DNA of 64,000 nucleotides. It comes from Atrichornis clamosus. Lineage: Eukaryota > Chordata > Aves > Passeriformes > Menuridae. The position numbers and the translations under genes were made by a program. The notes under the pieces were generated by a model. That model ran no database searches, was not told the origin of the DNA, and saw only the letters and a program-made list of their open reading frames with translations. Positions 14,206-26,851 of this stretch are shown here, piece after piece (the first letter of the stretch is position 1; each line of letters starts with the position of its first letter). The stretch is taken from positions 198,560 to 262,559 of the forward strand of contig WBMZ01005509.1 in the NCBI GenBank assembly GCA_013400975.1, given 5' to 3'.

Positions 14206-15764
14206 AAAACAAAGGAACATCATGGTATATAATCTGTGCCACACCTAGGATGTCCTACTGTGTACCTTCAGGATGATTGCCTTGCATGAATAATGAGCCC
14301 TTTTAATTTCCTGGAAAACTGTAGTCTATTCAATATACAAAGGTCAGAAGCTTTGCATGTGCTCAGTAAAATCAGTGTATTCAGAAGCACAAAATGTGAG
14401 CAGTTTTGTACGTGACGACATTCTGTTTCTTTGGGGGTGTTGGATTTATTGCACACAGGCAGAAGAACTGCAGGGGATTGTTGGTTAGCAGGTAAAGCAC
14501 TGACTCAGAGAAAATGGCAGAGAGGATCAGCTGTGGCTAAAGCATTTCACAGAGTCCTTGCTACCTCCTGTTCTGCCTTTGAGAAGGAGGCTGACAGAAC
14601 TATGCGGTCAGCCAAGTAGAAGTATTCTGTGAGCCAAGTAGATACTTCTGTTGAACTCTCTGTGGTCTGCAGACTAATTAGTTATTTGCCCTGTCTGCCC
14701 TGGCTATTGCACTGTTAAAGCCTAATCAAATATGAGAAACCACATAAGGTATTTTAATGTGTATTTTGGAAATTATACCAGCTAGGAAAAAAAGAATACT
14801 AAAAAAAACCCCCATTGAGTTAAAAGAGCAAAATGGAGAGGAACTGATGAAACTTGAACACTTCTATTTTCATCTGCATTGCTGTTAAACTTAATTCCTT
14901 ACATACAGCATTAGAAGAATGGAATGAAAAACAAAGAAGAAAACAACCCTTTTTACCTTGAATGGAACAATATTTAAGAAAAACATAACTTTTAACACTG
15001 AAAACTCTTCACGGTGCACAAAAACAAACAGCAGGTCTCAAAGATGTCCCCTGGTACTAATATTCTTGTTTGCCAGAAACTCATTTGCCATGGCCAAATG
15101 CTTGCTGATTCAAATAAAAGCATCTCACCAACAATTCACAAAATGATTTAAATTGAACTTGGCCAGCTTGGATAAAAAAAAATTACTTAAATTGGAAAAG
15201 AAATAAACCTTGATCAAAATACAGTTTGCTCTTTCTACCCCAAATTAAATACAAAGAGATGATATAGTGGCACTCTCTTTAATGACAACTACTTAGGTGA
15301 ATATGCAGCATTCATTAAAAGGGTGAAGGATTTTAAAACTTGAATAAAACATACAACTACAGACCATTAGAAAAATGCATTTTCAACTCATTTACTCATG
15401 AAAGTATTATAGGAGGGTCCAGGGTTAGTTGGAGTCCTAAGATAAGTGCCTGCTATTGTTCTCACAAAAAAATACACTCTTCATACTGTCCCAAATATAA
15501 TCTTTTTGAATGCTGATAGTGGCTTAAAAGAAAAAGTACTAGTCATTATTATCACAATCTCTCTTCACTTAAGTAAAACCTGGAAGTAAATAAAAAAGAA
15601 CAATACCCTTATGAATCAAAAAATAGCTATTTGATTTAGCATAATTTATTTGTATAAAGAAGATTTAGTATGGCAAGGCAGAATATCCCTGATGTCATTC
15701 AGTTGTTACTTCATTAGATGTCTCCTCAATACCATCACACCCTATTCAAAAACCTCACCCAAGC

Positions 15765-16165
15765 CAAAACCCCACGTGCCATGTCTGATTTATCAGCTCC
15801 ACTTCAGCCCTGAACCTCAGCAGGGTTTATTTGACCTTTTGGAGAGGGTGCATTGCAGGGGCCAGCAGTTCCAATCGTGGAGTGCGTTTCCATTGCTGAC
15901 TGCTGTGATGCAAGGCGGGAAGGACCACAGTCTGACATGATGCAATCTGTTGCACTTCTAGGACTGGATGAACCCACAGGGAATGCACTTTCTGCTGGCT
16001 GCCAGTCCTAGGCTGGTACAGAGCACCAACTGCTAAGGCCACATTGCAAGTGGCAAAATCCAGATGATATCCTTTCACATGACTAAGTTCCACCAGGGAA
16101 AGAAGCTGCTTTAGAAGCCTAAGTGCACACCAGAAGCTCAAATGCAAGGCAAATTCATGCTACGG
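15765..16165. other. second GC-richer block of unknown origin
   Basis: About 400 bases of roughly balanced GC content in AT-rich surroundings, with overlapping ORFs of 96 and 106 codons on opposite strands. I see no CR1 landmarks, inverted ends or splice sites that would explain it. An unrecognised old repeat or a conserved regulatory segment are both possible. Confidence 0.25.
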
Positions 16166-17047
16166 AGGCCTCTTTTCACACATAAAATTGCTTGTGTAGA
16201 CACACTTTCTATGTACTTTTAAAAGACAGGAGCTGCTGGACACCAGACCTGTCTACTTCTCAAGGCAAGTGGGATGAACATTTTCCCAAGAAAGCATGAG
16301 GTGGGTGGAGGTGATTCAGGTTGCTTCTTATTCTTATTGGGTTCATACTCCCTCTCCTCTCTATCAGTAGCGAGCTACTACTAAATAGTTACAGCTTGGT
16401 GTGCGTGGGGAAGAAGTAACAGGAGCAAAAGGACAACACGAGCAAGAGTGTGTTCTTCAGCCTGGTAGAAGTGCATATGGGGTGTTGGACTCTTGGTTTC
16501 TGGAACTGTGGAAATGGTTGGGATTGGCAGCTACATATTTCCTTCTTTTCAGTGATTCTTCTAGGTTATCTAGTGAAATTTCTGGTTTAATGAGCTGCAC
16601 AATGCATCACTTTGTTCACCTTAGATTTTGGCTCCAAGAGATCACGCCAGTGCTAAGCACCTAGGTGCTTCCAAGGGGAACTGATACACCATTTTCAGTG
16701 CCCAGGGAGCATTCAGGACACTCATGGAAACATTTAGCAAGAACTGTATACTTCAAAAAGGCATTTTATTACGATTTTGAATTAGGCATGTGGACTCTGC
16801 TGGAGTTTCTTTTTTCACATTTTGAATCCTGAAATCATTGAGCTAATTTTGTACTATAATCATTACCTTTTTCTCTTCAAGTTTGTCTATAGCTTAATTT
16901 AACTTTATGCAGTGATTTCATTTTAAACCCTTAATTCATCACTTATCTTCTTACCATTTGCCATATATATACTGGTAGTGTTGTAGAGGTTTGTGTTGGA
17001 GGCAAATAGGACAAGATCTCACCCGGAAAAACTGAGAATTAGAACTT

Positions 17048-17089
17048 TTATTATTATTATTATTATTACTATTATTATTATTATTATTA
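17048..17089 (+). repeat. (TTA)14 trinucleotide microsatellite, one interruption
   Basis: Fourteen trinucleotide units in register, of which the eighth is CTA instead of TTA. It lies in intergenic DNA downstream of DACH1. A short pure AT stretch follows it. Confidence 0.95.
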
Positions 17090-18524
17090 ATTATATACTG
17101 CTTCTGTTAAGTTCTGTGTAAGGTGTCCTGTGAACCTGTTCAACTTCCAGCACTGAAATGGCTTCAAAGGGTAATACGTATATCTGTTTCCCAGAGGTGT
17201 GCTTGCTATTGATCAGCTCACAAAGAAGGTAATACTTTATCTCTGTCCTCTTCAATTGTTAAATTGAGTTCAGATTGTTCAAGAGATCCATGTAGAAACT
17301 TATTTCTGGCTTCCAATATATCATCCCATCACTGAACAGCCAGATTCTGCAGCATCAGTTTGGTCACAGGGAACAGAAGCCAAATGGTTATTAGTTGCTT
17401 CTGAATTGAATTGAAAACGATGTCTGCATGACCAGGACCCTACCAAACGAGTTTGTTTGCTGCATCTGTATCTTGCCACATCTTTCTAAGGGGTTTAGAA
17501 TCCAGTTTCTCCTTATTGTATCACTGTTTACTTCCATCTTGACAGCTGAAATCTCCTGTTTTCTTCCATCCCTATGTTCTATTCAAAATTCTGTTGCAGT
17601 CTCATTCCCTTAGCCTACTTTCCTTCCCAAAACGTTCCTTTCCGTCTCTCCACTTTGCAATTCACCCTGTAATCAGCACCTCCAAAACAAAAGCACTTTT
17701 TTTGCCTACAAAATCCTTCAGCACCAAGCCCTAGCTAAATACACTTGTACCATGATACAACTTCACAGGAACTGAAGCCCTAAGTCATTCCTTTTGTCTC
17801 TCTGGTTTTAAATTGCCAAGTTTTTCCATACCTCAACTTCCCAATCTGCATGACAACACTTACTTGACAGAGAAGCCAACAAGCCAAATTGATTGCTTGA
17901 AAGTCTTCTGTATCTCAGAGTGGCAAAAATCTATAGAATTACAAAATACTTGGCTGCCTTGCAGTATGAACCAATTTCAAGAAAGCAATTTGAAAAAAAT
18001 GGAGGAAGTATATATTGAAAGGAGGATCTGTTCCACCTTGTTGTTTTCAATTTCCTCTAAGACCATCTAGCCATTATACCCAAGAAAACAACATCACCTT
18101 ACTTTCTTTAATCCCGATAGATGTTCTTTTTATTATTATATATATTATTTATTCACTTTGCCTTATATATATTTATTGCTAGAAAATTCATCTGAGAACT
18201 GATTGGCAAAGTTGCTACAGTTTCTCTTCTTATTATTTAAATTAATTATATCTGTATTGAAATAGGTACCATTTTAGTCCTCTGTATTAACTTTCTGTAT
18301 CTTCTTTCACATCTTGCTGTTAGTGCAGCTCATTCTTCTGGCCTCCTGATAATGGAAGATCAAAAAGCTGTGAATGATTAAATATATCCCAGCAATTTCT
18401 ATTCTAGAGCTGACAACTGCTATTTATAGGATAAATTTTTTCTCCTTGTTAAGATAGATACAGAAAGTGTTATGTCTACAAGGGCATCATGCACATAAGT
18501 CTTGTAGTTCTAGAACTACAAAAA

Positions 18525-18775
18525 ACTGAGTTTGGAAGATAGCTCTGAAGGTCAAGTAGTCTAACCTTCTTTAAACTGCACAAAGTTAGATCAGGTTTCT
18601 CAGGGCCTTGCTCACCTCAGGTCTGAAAATCTCTGAAGATGGAGATCCTGCAACTTCTCTGTGAAAACTGTTCTAGTGTTTCATCCCCCTAATTTGGATT
18701 TCCTTGCCCTTACATCCAGCTGGAGTTTTCTTTTTTTGCAATGGAGATATGTTTTCTTGTATGTTTGCTGTATAC
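18525..18775 (-). mobile_element. old CR1 LINE fragment, minus strand
   Basis: The plus strand carries the antisense of a diverged CR1 3' region. Recognisable blocks in order are AGTCTAACCTTC, AGATCAGGTTTCTCAGGGCC, GATGGAGATCCTGCAACTTC, TCTGTGAAAACTGTTCTAGTG and CTTACATCCAGCTGGAGT. The copy is much more diverged than the others in this window and lacks a clear tail repeat. It appears to be an ancient insertion in the DNA downstream of DACH1. The edges are approximate. Confidence 0.75.
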
Positions 18776-21044
18776 ACCAAGATGAACCTGGCTCTGTCTT
18801 TAAGAATCAAATTTAAAGCATCAATTAATTAATTCACTGGACTATGACAACCAATATTTCTCTAACTTGGATGAAGAAATCATGTTTCTCCATATATTAT
18901 GTGCAAATTCTCCCAAACTGCTTAGTATTGCATAATACTTGAGTTTTAGTTGAACATTTACAAAGCTTCCAAGTACTCTGGATGTCTAGATTTCTTTTAT
19001 TTCTAACTTGATTCCTTTTAAGAGCTTGAATTCCAGAAAGTCCTTGTTTCCTCTGCCACTGAAAATGAAGCTTTTTAAACAAGAGGCTTTTGCTTGAAAT
19101 GGTTTGATACTGCTGGTGGTGGAACCACCATCATTGCTCAGGGTGCACTCCTGCTCATTAAAGGCACACTAATGCATTCCTCAGGATCCTATGGATGAGT
19201 TAGCAGCTACTGAAGAAATAAGTATCACAGAACTCTTGAGCTAGGATATTTCATTTTATGAAAGACGTTGAAAATGTCTGAAGTTTGGCCAACAGAACTG
19301 GAAGTACCTGTAATCAGCAGTCACGCTTGAAAATCTTGGCCTCAGTCTTTGTTTATTGCAGTCTTGTGTCAAATAACATGTAAGCAAATCACAAATGAAG
19401 CAATTTTCAAGAATTTATAGAACCTTCAACAAATAAAAGGTTAACCTTTCAGCTCTTAACCCAAACTTAAATCTCTTTCCATTACAAAAATACAAAAAAT
19501 TAAAAAAAAAATTCAGTTGAGCCTCATTTCTTAAAGGATTTTCCTAAAACTTTAGACATCTAGATGCTGACTCCAAATTTCTTCAGGATCTGACCCTAAC
19601 CTATAGGCAAGATATACTTAGGGCAACCTCTTCTTGGTTTTGATCTGAGCTTTGACAGAGTTTAGTTTTATTTAAGTCACAAGGAGTACCAACATCTGAT
19701 CAGCTATCAGCCAATGCAGCCTTCGCCCTGTTAAATTCCAGATAACTTGCACAGATGAAGCAACCATTTATTAATGGAGATAGGTTGGAATTTACATGAG
19801 TACAGTTCCTTTCTACTGAAAGAAACTATTTCCTGGGATGTTTAAAAACACAGAGGTAGGTTGCTAGTCTGTTACTGTAGATAATTTGGGTTTCAGCACG
19901 AGCTGGACCGAGAGATTAATGAGTTTACTTTTTACCTTGCTTTATCTGTGCCAGAGTTTATAGCAGGGGAGCTGGCTATGGCATAGCTGGGATCCTTCCT
20001 AATGCAAACATGCAGGACACTGGAATGCAGGTGAAGGAGACTGCGATTGCCCTATATACAGCTAACCAAAATCCTAATCAACCAGCCAGGAGCAACAACC
20101 TGCAGAACCCAGGAAGCCTGTCAGCCTCATGCTTGCAGTGCCCAGGCCATCTAGGGGTAGTGGAATGGGCTTATCCAAGAATACCAATCTCTTCTGCAGT
20201 CCCAAACAGGTCTGCCTCCCAATGAAACCAGAAGCATTAATGTAAGTATGGTTCAGAAAGGAAGAGAAGGATAGGAAAGGAAGGCAAGCCAAGGCCAGGC
20301 AAGGCAGGAAAATAAGGGAGAGTACTCAAAACCAGTCATACCTCTCTGATTTTTGAATTTTCTGTAAGCAAAACCAACCTAGTTCCAGATTTGTTCTTAA
20401 ATAACCATCTTGACCTTAAAAAAACCACCTTTTTTTCTCATCATACGACCTAGAGATATGCTAAGCCAGAACAATTTATTTCTCCAAATGCCTGTTTAAA
20501 TGTTTAAATACTTGCACTTTGTTAAGAAATGTGTTTCTAAACACGTTTTATCAAGTGAAGGAGATTTGAGACAAAACTAACAGGACTACCCCTGCATTTT
20601 TGTAGTTAGAGGAATAATATTATTTTGTTCCATCAATGTGTCCACTTTACATTATTCAGCACAAAGCTTTGTGAAATAAGAATCATGGGAATATCACAAT
20701 GTAAAGGAAAAAGGTACAAATAACAGCTTCATAAACTGAGAAATGTACATAAATAAATCATGTAGATGGGGGCAGTTTGCTTAGCTGGCAAGAAAAAAAA
20801 ATTGAAAATATGCTTGTTAAACAATAACCACAGAGTGTGCTTTTATGATGTTTTTCACCACAGTAATTCATATTAGAGATAGAAGCAGTTGCATGTTAAA
20901 TAAAATCATTCAGCATTGTTCTCCTCACATTACAAAGAGCTGACTTATGTTGTTTTTAGATGCCTCCCATTAGAAAGTAAATATTCCTCTGATGTTATAC
21001 ATTTCAGAAAATTTAATAAAGATGAACTGTAAATAAAGTCACAG
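18776..21044. other. intergenic DNA adjoining the DACH1 3' end
   Basis: AT-rich sequence without exons. A purine-rich stretch with repeated AAGGCAAG/CCAAGGC words lies at 20245-20320. The boundary with the DACH1 3' UTR is set by the inferred polyadenylation signal. Confidence 0.7.
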
Positions 21045-21060
21045 GGAGATTTCAGACAGT

Positions 21061-21066
21061 TTTATT
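21061..21066 (-). terminator. candidate distal DACH1 polyadenylation signal AATAAA
   Basis: The plus strand reads TTTATT, which is AATAAA on the DACH1 strand, about 2.7 kb past the stop codon. Cleavage would be expected 10-30 bases to the left. The choice among several hexamers is inference from UTR length. Confidence 0.45.
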
Positions 21067-21553
21067 AGCAGATTGTTGAAAAGAAAAGAAAATTAAATAC
21101 AATAACAGTAAACGTGGTTCTCACATTGAAACCAGGCTCAAATAACTAGGCTACCATAGAAAAATTTCCAATTCTTGCATTATGATGTAAAAACAGATTT
21201 TTGTACAGATTTTGTACAACAAAATTCGTAATAACCTTTTTTCATTTTTAGAAAACTTTAAATATATAGATAAAAATAGACAATTTTCATAGGTCCTACA
21301 TGAAGATGAGTATGTTCTGTTCCAAGGGCTTGCATAGAGCGCAAATGTGGTTATAATATAGAACAACTAGACATTAATATCTTTAAGATTACAAAAGCAT
21401 ATAAACAATAACATGAGCACAACTTTTCTTCATAACCTATGCAAAAAAAAAAAAAATCAAAATCAAAACCCAAAACCAAATACCAACCCAAAACCTGTAA
21501 AACTAAAGAGGGGCAAAAAAATTCAACTTACGGTAACATCTCATGTTCTGTAA

Positions 21554-21561
21554 TATTTACA
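21554..21561 (-). promoter_or_regulatory. Pumilio response element UGUAAAUA in the DACH1 3' UTR
   Basis: The plus strand TATTTACA gives UGUAAAUA in mRNA sense, an exact UGUANAUA match. It lies about 490 bases upstream of the inferred distal polyadenylation signal, so a short UTR isoform would lack it. Confidence 0.35.
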
Positions 21562-22022
21562 CTGTTTTTAGCAAGATTCTTTCTAAACATCCAGCTCATA
21601 AATTGGTTCCCCTTTAATCCTTAACATTTCTGTTTATGTACCAAGCCAAACACTGAGGCATTCCCAAAGGTCTTGAAAGAATATACGGTAAAACTACTAA
21701 ACCTACTTACAGGTGACTCTATGCAAGGAGCAGAGCAATGGTAAATGCTAGTACATATTTCAGTTGTAGGCTTTTAATTCTCTTTCAGACATGAATGATT
21801 CAAAAGCTTGCCACAAGTCCATCTAACTTTACAGCTGTTAACCCTTTAAAGACTGCATATGAAAAAACTGGAGTACAGAATCCCATATGTGTTTAAGCAA
21901 CTATGAAAATCATGAAGGAATCATGGTTAGCAAATAACATCACTACAAAGTATTAGACAACAATATTTAATGAAAAATATTGCTCAATATTTCTTTAAAA
22001 AAATTACTGTGATGTGAACTTG

Positions 22023-22030
22023 TATATACA
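22023..22030 (-). promoter_or_regulatory. Pumilio response element UGUAUAUA in the DACH1 3' UTR
   Basis: The plus strand TATATACA gives UGUAUAUA in the mRNA, an exact match to the PUF-family consensus UGUANAUA. It is one of three such sites in the inferred 3' UTR (with 21554-21561 and 22826-22833). Function is not shown. Confidence 0.35.
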
Positions 22031-22166
22031 TCTTTCTATTGTTAAAAAAGGATTGTGGTGGAGTAAATATGAACTGCACAAAATAAATGTGTACCAGTAT
22101 TGCAAGGAAGACCTACAAACTATAGAAGCTCAGTGCTAGAGTTGTTTACAAAACATTAGATTTTTT

Positions 22167-22175
22167 GGGGGGGGG
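22167..22175 (+). repeat. G9 homopolymer run in the DACH1 3' UTR
   Basis: Nine consecutive G bases preceded by T6, so the mRNA reads C9 A6. It could be a poly(C)-binding protein site or just a polymorphic run; the length is prone to sequencing error. Confidence 0.8.
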
Positions 22176-22825
22176 CAAAATAATATTAATATCCAATCAG
22201 AACTACTTTTAAAGAAATATTTGCTTTAAGTTAGGCATCTTAGACATTTAAAGTTTTGATATGTTTCCATGTAATAAATAATATTTTATATGAATAAAAA
22301 ATTAGATGAAGAAAGCATAATCACAAAACTTACAGTAATAGCACTGATTCACAAAATCAGTCTTTAAAGGGGTAACCCAAAAGTATGCAAAGCAAAGAAC
22401 ATAATTTTTAGTAAAGTAATAAGCAGTGTGTTGCAGCTTACTTCCAGTTATCAGCACAAAGGTGAAAACACATATTGTAGCTTTCATAAAGACAGTGAAA
22501 GTAACACATAACCATCCATCCCTAAGACAACGTGGGAGGGACAATAGACTTCAACTGTATCACTCAGTTCTACGTGGAATTGGACTGATACATCAAGTGT
22601 TTGTTAGGTTTTCTTTTTTTAGCAACATTGACGTAATATGACATTAACATATAAAAATATTTCTGGCATTTTGACTTGCTGCTCAGCCACAGTCCATTCT
22701 TAGAAGTGCACTAGTCAGGGCACTAACCAGGGCTCAATATACAAATAAAAGTGGCTGATACAGAATTCTGACTTGTTACCAGATGCTTAAGATCTCATTC
22801 AGTAATACTGTGACTCCAGGACAAA

Positions 22826-22833
22826 TATTTACA
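22826..22833 (-). promoter_or_regulatory. Pumilio response element UGUAAAUA in the DACH1 3' UTR
   Basis: A second exact UGUAAAUA on the mRNA strand, about 950 bases after the stop codon. The match is direct; regulatory use is inferred. Confidence 0.35.
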
Positions 22834-23785
22834 TGCCTGCATGCGTTAAAACTAGAAAGGTGTCTTTCTGACCAACAGGGTGACAAAACAATATTATCTA
22901 AAAGTTTCATTTCCTAAACTCTAGATTTCTACTGCATACATAATACCTTCCTTGTGTGATTTGTGTTATATACTGTACATGTGACCAACATTTTGATAAG
23001 AAGCAAAGTCTTTTATTTCATAAACCCCTGCCAGTTTACAATGAGAAATTCTTGTTCTTTTTTATTGGTTTTTTTTTAAATTTTATTTTAGGAAAAGAGA
23101 CTTTGTGAACAGTAAAACAGTTTGTTTACATTCAGCATTTCTTTTCACTTACACAAAATTCCATTTCACTTAATGTAGTCTAACATATATGTGTTGGTCT
23201 CTTGGAAAGCATGTGGAAAAAATGTCTTTAGAAGAAAACCCACGATCATCGTTTGAAAACTGAATGTATCAATTTTTTCTTCTTTTACCTTTTTTTTTCC
23301 TTTTTTTTTTAAATAAGAATCCTCTTATGCCCTCTACAAGTTCATTTCTGAGCTGTCTTGCTGGTTTCGGTATGGTATAACAGTCTGTAAGTGTACTTGG
23401 ACACCGCTGGAAGGATCATTTGATGTGCTCAAATATAGAATCATCAGAGGAGGAGAGAGTCTGCATTCCTTGAAAAAGGAAATACTCAGCCTTGTTCTGA
23501 TCGCCTGTAATTTTGGATACAATAGTCCGGCGCAGAGATGCAGATTTTCACTGTGAGAACAGTGCTACTGTACATTTACAAACATTCTCTAGGTCTCCAG
23601 GTTGGGCCACAGGAGACAACCAAAGGAGGACACTCTTGCAGAATTCTTTACATTTTTGAAGAACATTGATAAATGAAGTTGAGGAAGTTGTCTTGAAAAT
23701 GCTCTGTTTCCACAGAACTCCTTATAAGCCAATGTCTTACTGCAACGTTCTTTACCGTAGCACACGTATTTTCAGCAGGAAAAAT

Positions 23786-23823
23786 TCAATACATGACAGT
23801 AGTTTTCAAATAAAGTCTTCCAT
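23786..23823 (-). CDS. DACH1: DACH1 terminal coding segment and stop codon
   Basis: After the acceptor CTCTTTCATATTTTAG the minus strand finishes the split Asp codon and reads GRLYLKTTVMY, then TGA. With the preceding exon this gives the DACH1 C-terminus DGRLYLKTTVMY. Only 38 coding bases are present; the rest of the exon is 3' UTR running left. The reading phase (1) fits exactly with the exon at 57654-57722, and this agreement across 33.8 kb is the strongest sign that the segment is real despite its size. Together the four exons encode 132 residues of the DACH1 C-terminus. Confidence 0.96.
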
Positions 23824-26287
23824 CTAAAATATGAAAGAGAAACATTTGCTTTATATATTTATATCTGCAATGAATCAAAAAGAGGAAAAACCCCACAAGA
23901 TTTAAAACCTCAGCGGAAGTAGTCATGCCATAAATCTGTGAAATGTCACCTATGGTACTGTTTGTCTAAAATTAAAAAAAAGTTTAAAACCTTATAGTCA
24001 CCATTGCAATTTCATCTGACAGTGGTCAAATTAACTCCATTGAAAATTACTCTCACTTCTCAAGTCGTGAAAACTCTAACAACTTCTGAAGCTTTAATAC
24101 ATGCTGGACTCATATCAGTGCCAGGGCACTAGGAATGTAGGTGGAGCTTCTGTGCATGTGTTTTTACTGATATGCAAACATAACTGAATAGTGCTGAACA
24201 GCAATTATTTCCTTCATGGTTGCAGAGCAAAAAAATCTTCTTGCATGCAATTGTTAGTACTCCCATCACTAAAGGCATAGCTCATACTTTCTGATTTAGC
24301 TATGTTGTTAAATATACCATGTAATGTAACCATTGTGCACATTTGTAGCTATTTATATAGAACCCAGTATAGGATATTTAATCGGTATCAGTGAAGTATA
24401 GCCTCCTTCCCCCCATAAATGAGATTAACTGAACAATTACTATGTTAAAGATGTAAGCACGTTTCTCACAACGTTTTTCCACCCAAGTGAGGAGCATATA
24501 TTTAAGTGAGATATGTGAGGGAACATAAGAAACAATAAGCTCACCTAGCCAGTAACTGTTGATCTAGAAAAATTTGAAAAGAACATACTGCCATAACATA
24601 TTTTCACCTAATTTATAAGTACAAAGCAATTTTTACTTCACTTGGGACATGAACATCTTATATGTATCTATTTTCATAGCAATATAAAGACTATATTTTA
24701 AAAAACAGAAAACAGACAGAAAAACTTCTTCGTTTTCTCACCTGTAGAATAGAAAGCATTGTTCCATGTGAATTAAGCACATTATGAAACATATTAAACC
24801 TCCCTAGTGCATAATTACTAAACACTATTTATATTTTAGAATATAATGCATTTGCATGTACGAGCTGTATCTCAGCTCTGAAAGTCTGCATGAACCTCTT
24901 ATTTAAACTAAATGAATTCAGCAAATATTTCCACTATTTCAGAGGGGCTTTTCTCTGTTTTGGTTTTATTAGTCTAACCTTTTTATTCCAAATCAGTCTA
25001 TAAAATTCTTATTAGATATACAGGAAAAAAATAGACATACAGGAAAACAATTGTGTTAGATAAACCTGTGTAAATGAAAGCTGAAATTTTTGAAATGCTT
25101 GGTCATCATTGAAGCATGTGGCATCACTTCCACGAGATTACTGTAATTGTTGAGAAAGAAAAGTTTAACTTGAATGCAGACAAATATACACCACACACAG
25201 CTGTAAAACCTTCTGCACATCCCTTTCCAGTTCTATCAGAACTGCTGGGGAATATAGGAGACTGTAGAATCACTCTGCTGCTGTGATTCTTATATGATGT
25301 CCCTTTGTTTTTCCTTTTCCACCACTAGTTTTCTTTTGCAAGCTTCTCGGGTATATGCCCTTTTGCTACTTTCTCCCCATCTTTACATTTTTCTATCCCT
25401 TCTCCTTACCTTTTCATGTTCCTAGCTTTTTTTTTTTATTATTATTTTTTATTTTTTATAACTTTTCCATCATATTAAAGTGCTCCCACTCAGAACTATT
25501 TCCACATTCTCTTTGCTCTTTATGGTCTTTGTCTGCACTGAAGAGAAATAAAAAGGAATTGAGTAAGGCTTTAACTTAAAGATTTTTTTATTATTATTTG
25601 ATGCATGAAGAGCAACCAAAATGCTTATGGGTATTCAGGAGAGAAAAAAGGAGCCTCTGAAATGTAGCTTAGTAATACTGAAGGCCTGGAACATCATCTC
25701 CAAAGAAAACTTGCATCAAGTACCGGCTAGCTAGAGCTACTACTGGCTACATTTCCATACAGTTCTCCCAAACATATTGAATAAACACAATAAACATTTA
25801 CAGCACTAAAGCTGTCTGGATACCTCTCTAGGAGCATTACTCTGCATATACACCAGCACTTTGGCTAACCTGAATGTACACTTGCTAATGAGTGCTAGGC
25901 ATAATTCCCATACCTAAATATTCTGATAACTTGCAGTCAGTGACTTATTTTATTACACCAGGTCTCCATTTACCTTTTAAAATAAAATATGTATTAAAAC
26001 ATATTCTCAATTAAAAATACATCTGCAGGAAGCAGAATCCTTATAGCAGCCAACAAAAAATGAATAGTAGTACAGTTTCAAAAGTCAGCTCTATTTTACA
26101 CTGCTTAAGGACCCAATCTGGCAGTGAAATCAATAGGAGGTTTTTCACTGTTAAAAGAAGACACTATCAGATCCTGTATTCTGAATCCACAGACAATGAA
26201 TAAGAACAGAAACAGGCAACTCTACAAAGGATCTTCCTTACAAACTAAGAGGATACTTGTTTATATATATACATAAGTTCTCCTTCA

Positions 26288-26851
26288 CATCTTCATTAAT
26301 TACTGGGATACAGGAGTCAAAGAAATACTAAGTAAGTTTGCTGATGACACCAAAGGAGGAGGAGCTGTTGACTCCCTCAAGGGTAGAGAGTCCCTGCAGA
26401 GAGACTTGACAAATCAGAGAGATGAGCAATCACCAACCATGTCAAGTTTAACAAGAGCAAGTGCCAGATTCTGCACCTGGGACAGAGAAGTCTTGATGGT
26501 GTGCACAGACTGGGGAATGAGAGGCTAGAGAGCAGCACTGAAGAAAGGGACCTGTGGCTCCTGGTACACGGAAATTTGAATATGAGTCAGCAGTGCCCCA
26601 GTGCTTGGGGGAGGCTTAGCTTGGATATCAGGAAAAGGCTCTTCACTTAGAGGGTGGATGGGCACTGGCACAGGCTCCCCAGGGCAGTGGTCACAGCACC
26701 AGCCTGACAGGATTCAAGAAGTGTTTGAACAATACTCTCAGGCACATGGTGTGACTCTTGGGGATGGTGCTGTGCAGGGCCAGGAGTTGGACTCAATGAT
26801 CCTGATGGATCCCTCCCAATCCAGTATATTCTATGATTCTATGATTCTATT
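26288..26851 (+). mobile_element. CR1 LINE with internal deletion, intact 3' tail
   Basis: The left part contains AAGTTTGCTGATGACACCAA, encoding the FADDT motif of the CR1 reverse transcriptase, then TTCTGCACCTGGGACAGAGA and a GAGAGCAGC block. At about 26590-26605 the sequence jumps from the CAGCAGTGCCCC region straight to the 3' segment (TTGGATATCAGGAAAAGGCT), losing roughly 400 bases of the family consensus as I recall it. The 3' part is well preserved, with CAGGCACATGGTGTGACTC and GGCCAGGAGTTGGACTCAAT. It ends in nearly three copies of ATTCTATG at 26828-26850. It lies inside the last DACH1 intron, opposite to the gene. Dead copy; ORF fragments here are shadows. Confidence 0.95.

Larger units (their letters stand above)
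3905..18524. other. intergenic DNA downstream of DACH1, middle part
   Basis: This is AT-rich gene-free DNA. It holds the microsatellites, the GT-rich tract and the GC-richer block listed separately, but otherwise nothing I can name. The longest ORF (5990-6382, minus, 130 codons) is Asn/Lys/Leu-rich with no motif, and I judge it to be chance. Undetected regulatory elements are likely given the locus. Confidence 0.8.
21045..23785 (-). other. DACH1: DACH1 3' untranslated region (left limit inferred)
   Basis: This is the sequence after the DACH1 stop codon, read on the minus strand. It is AU-rich, with an A-rich stretch in mRNA sense at 23270-23312 and an A/C-rich plus-strand tract near 21441-21503. 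About 2.7 kb downstream of the stop there is an AATAAA (plus-strand TTTATT, 21061-21066), which I take as the main polyadenylation signal. That gives a UTR length similar to what I recall for vertebrate DACH1. Other minus-strand AATAAA hexamers at 23012, 23061 and 23082 could give short isoforms. The left limit is inferred and needs RNA evidence. No long ORF or repeat interrupts the interval. Confidence 0.6.

Noticed and set aside
13991..14242. 83-codon Asn/Gln/Thr/Pro-rich minus-strand ORF
   Set aside because: It is a direct product of the GT-rich low-complexity tract.
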